DNA of 8,083 nt, taken from UBA3076 sp964646435 (lineage in GTDB: Bacteria > Desulfobacterota > Dissulfuribacteria > Dissulfuribacterales > UBA3076). How positions within the stretch are numbered: the first letter of the stretch is position 1; each line of letters starts with the position of its first letter. This document shows positions 6,143 through 8,083 of the stretch, piece by piece. The notes beneath the pieces were generated by a model. It was not told the origin of the DNA, did not search any database, and saw only the letters and a list, made by a program, of their open reading frames with translations. Both the position numbers and the translations under genes were made by a program. The DNA is taken from contig CAZYEJ010000066.1 of NCBI GenBank assembly GCA_964646435.1, positions 1 through 8,083 of the forward strand, written 5' to 3'.

Positions 6143-6157
6143 ATGGGAACCGTTTTT

Positions 6158-7456
6158 ATGATAGATAGATACAGCCGGCCGGGGATGGCAGCCATATGGA
6201 CCCTGGAAAATAAATACAAGACCTGGCTTGAAGTGGAAATTCTTGCGGCAGAGGCCTGGGCTGAACTCGGAGCAGTACCAAAGAAGGCTGCTGAGGACAT
6301 AAGGACCAAAGCTGCTTTTGATCCGGAACGAATAGCCGAAATCGAGGAAAAGACCCGTCACGATGTAATTGCCTTTCTTACCAACGTGGCAGAGCATGTA
6401 GGGCCATCTGCTAGATACCTGCACTGGGGTCTTACGTCATCTGACATGCTAGATACAGCCAATGCGGTAATATTTAAGCAGGCCCTGGAAATCATCATTG
6501 ATGACGTGAACGCCCTGATGGATGTTATAAAAAAACGGGCCTTTGAACACAGAGACACCGTGATGATAGGAAGGTCTCATGGTATCCATGCCGAGCCCAT
6601 CACCTTTGGTCTGAAGCTTGCCATCTGGTACGATGAGATGCGGAGGAACCGCAGGCGTCTTGAGAATGCAAAGGAGACAATCTCCTATGGTAAGATATCA
6701 GGGGCTGTCGGGACGTTTGCCCATGCTGATCCCAGGGTGGAATCCTATGTGTGTGAACACTTGGGTCTTAAGCCTGCTCCTGCCTCCAACCAGATTATAC
6801 AGCGAGACAGGTATGCAGAGGTGTTCTGTGTCCTGGCAATGCTGGCAAGCTCTATTGAAAAGATAGCAACCGAGGTGCGTCATCTTCAGCGGACAGAAGT
6901 GCTGGAGGTAGAGGAGTACTTCAGGCCGGGGCAAAAGGGCTCTTCGGCCATGCCGCATAAGAGAAACCCGATCCTGTCGGAAAATCTGTGTGGCCTTGCA
7001 CGGCTGGTACGTTCCTATGCGATTCCGGCCCTTGAGAACGTGACATTGTGGCACGAGCGGGATATAAGCCACTCATCGGTTGAACGTGTGACCGGCCCTG
7101 ATGCCTTTATCGGAACAGATTTCATGCTGAGCCGTCTTACCGGGATATTGGATAATTTAATAGTATATCCTGATCGCATGGAGCATAATCTGAATATGCT
7201 CAAGGGGCTTATCTTCTCACAACAGGTATTGCTCATACTTACTCAGAAAGGTGTCAGCAGGGAAGAATCCTATGGAATTGTCCAGAAACAGGCCATGGAG
7301 GTATGGGGGGGGAACGGCACCTTCAAGGAAAGACTCCTGGCGGATCAGGACTTGGCCAAATACCTGGCTCCGGAAGAAATCGAGGCCATATTTGACATAA
7401 ATTACCATCTTAAACATGTGAAAACCATATTTGAGCGGGTCTTCGGGGCTGATTAA
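6158..7456 (+). CDS. purB: Adenylosuccinate lyase
   Basis: A 432-residue cytosolic lyase of the fumarase/aspartase superfamily, working as a homotetramer. It removes fumarate twice in purine synthesis: SAICAR to AICAR, and adenylosuccinate to AMP. Visible motifs: RHDV with His68, TSSDMLDTA (93-101), GRSHGIHAEP (138-147) with His141, the flexible signature loop GSSAMPHKRNP (261-271), and HERDISHSSVER (299-310). His68 and His141 fall at the same positions as the active-site histidines of the Bacillus subtilis enzyme. Length is typical. The start at 6158 gives the family N-terminus MIDRYSRPGMAAIW, with GGGA at 6145-6148 nine bases upstream. An ATG at 6143 and a TTG at 6128, which lies in the repeat tail, are open in frame but lack good sites. 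It overlaps pyrE by one base. Confidence 0.96.
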   Translation: MIDRYSRPGMAAIWTLENKYKTWLEVEILAAEAWAELGAVPKKAAEDIRTKAAFDPERIAEIEEKTRHDVIAFLTNVAEHVGPSARYLHWGLTSSDMLDTANAVIFKQALEIIIDDVNALMDVIKKRAFEHRDTVMIGRSHGIHAEPITFGLKLAIWYDEMRRNRRRLENAKETISYGKISGAVGTFAHADPRVESYVCEHLGLKPAPASNQIIQRDRYAEVFCVLAMLASSIEKIATEVRHLQRTEVLEVEEYFRPGQKGSSAMPHKRNPILSENLCGLARLVRSYAIPALENVTLWHERDISHSSVERVTGPDAFIGTDFMLSRLTGILDNLIVYPDRMEHNLNMLKGLIFSQQVLLILTQKGVSREESYGIVQKQAMEVWGGNGTFKERLLADQDLAKYLAPEEIEAIFDINYHLKHVKTIFERVFGAD

Positions 7457-8025
7457 TGATTCAGAAAGACTGGGAAAGACTCAGACGGATGATATTTGAG
7501 CTCTCATATAGAGAGGGGACCTTCAGGTTGACCTCAGGGAAAGAGAGTGACTTCTATATAGACTGCAAGCAGACTACGCTCTCTGCAGAGGGGTCCTATC
7601 TCTGCGGCAAGCTGCTGTACAATCGCATTTTGCAGTCCGACACAAGTATTGCAGGGGTCGGCGGAATGACCCTGGGGGCTGATCCGCTGGTTACAGCAGT
7701 CTCTGTAGTAAGCTTTATTGAAGGAAAATCCATACCCGCCTTTATCATCAGGAAAGAAGCAAAAGGACATGGGACCGGGTCTTGGATAGAAGGGAAATCC
7801 AATATTCCCCCTGGGAGCAAAGTGGCCCTGGTCGAAGACGTGGTTACCACTGGCGGGACCCTTATCAAGGCAATTGAGAGGACCGAGGAGGAAGGTTACA
7901 GAGTAGCCCAGGTACTTACTGTTGTTGATCGGGAAGAAGGTGGAGAAAAGGCCTTGAGCAATGCCGGTTATGAACTTTCATCGCTGTTTACGCGTGGAGA
8001 TATTTTGGCATTGGTTGAAAAATAA
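7456..8025 (+). CDS. pyrE: Orotate phosphoribosyltransferase
   Basis: A 189-residue enzyme that joins orotate to PRPP to give orotidine-5'-phosphate, the fifth step of pyrimidine synthesis; active as a dimer in the cytosol. Seen are the N-terminal SGKESDFYIDCKQTTL (27-42), the flexible catalytic loop RKEAKGHGTG (99-108) with Lys100 and Lys103, and the PRPP-binding motif VALVEDVVTTGGT (123-135). It is somewhat shorter than E. coli PyrE (213 residues) but has all the motifs. Its ATG shares the A of the purB TAA stop (TAATG), and only a weak GGGG (7445-7448) precedes it, so translation is likely coupled to purB. The arrangement joins one purine and one pyrimidine step in a single transcript. Confidence 0.95.
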   Translation: MIQKDWERLRRMIFELSYREGTFRLTSGKESDFYIDCKQTTLSAEGSYLCGKLLYNRILQSDTSIAGVGGMTLGADPLVTAVSVVSFIEGKSIPAFIIRKEAKGHGTGSWIEGKSNIPPGSKVALVEDVVTTGGTLIKAIERTEEEGYRVAQVLTVVDREEGGEKALSNAGYELSSLFTRGDILALVEK

Positions 8026-8035
8026 AAGGATTCTG

Positions 8036-8083
8036 CTGAAAAAACCCAATCTGCGGCGTTGCTTCAATTTTCCAGTCACTGCG
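8036..8083. other. Possible dispersed intergenic repeat, cut by window end
   Basis: After pyrE the sequence holds AAAAAACCCAATCTGCGGCG followed by TTGCTTCAATTTTCCAGTCACTGCG, with no ORF or clear stem seen. From memory, similar stretches recur downstream of genes in Desulfobacterota genomes, but there is no second copy in this window, so the call rests on recall alone. Confidence 0.25.

Noticed and set aside
6128..6157. Upstream TTG or ATG starts for purB
   Set aside because: The TTG lies in the repeat tail and the ATG at 6143 lacks a spaced ribosome binding site; the ATG at 6158 gives the conserved MIDRYSRPGM start.
7305..7312. Run of eight G in purB, a possible phase-variation tract
   Set aside because: The codons read Trp-Gly-Gly in a sensible protein context, the frame is intact, and purB is a housekeeping gene; at most it is a slippage-prone or error-prone site.

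Overview
The window carries seven plus-strand genes in about 8.1 kb, all intact and mostly recognisable: a DHH-family phosphoesterase, an FmdB-type zinc-ribbon protein, a variant GlgC (glucose-1-phosphate adenylyltransferase family), a bifunctional ManC (GDP-mannose pyrophosphorylase / phosphomannose isomerase), a ManB/CpsG-type phosphomannomutase, PurB and PyrE. The gene content, the FmdB protein with a long acidic tail, the purB-pyrE pair and the style of the intergenic repeats suggest a Gram-negative anaerobe of the Desulfobacterota (old Deltaproteobacteria). This is an inference from memory of such genomes, not a search result.

Layout. 1-100: an inverted copy of a hairpin-plus-heptamer repeat, then the leader of the phosphoesterase gene. 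101-1165: DHH phosphoesterase. 1166-1364: a 134-bp element with imperfect terminal inverted repeats, then a perfect 16-bp palindrome and a good ribosome binding site. 1365-1766: FmdB protein. 1767-1933: repeat copy plus a half copy. 1934-3181: glgC variant. 3182-3329: repeat copy plus a second heptamer array. 3330-4742 and 4732-6102: manC and manB, overlapping and surely co-transcribed. 6095-6142: repeat copy that contains the manB stop codon. 6158-7456 and 7456-8025: purB and pyrE, overlapping by one base. 8026-8083: short AT-rich spacer running into what may be another dispersed repeat cut by the window end. No stretch above 300 bases lacks a gene.

Functions. ManC and ManB together convert fructose-6-phosphate to GDP-mannose (isomerase domain, mutase, pyrophosphorylase domain), feeding mannose, fucose or rhamnose-type sugars into surface polysaccharides. 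The GlgC-like protein would supply a nucleotide-glucose for glycogen or another glucan. PurB and PyrE are housekeeping purine and pyrimidine enzymes. The phosphoesterase and FmdB protein have no obvious link to the rest.

The one thing ordinary gene annotation does not explain is the repeat family: four full copies and one half copy of a palindrome (GTGTCTGAACG / CGTTCAGACAC) joined to a 7-bp-period AT-rich tail, sitting at gene ends and overlapping stop codons, with one compensatory base-pair change in the stem. I saw no defence system, CRISPR array, tRNA, rRNA, transposase or phage gene.
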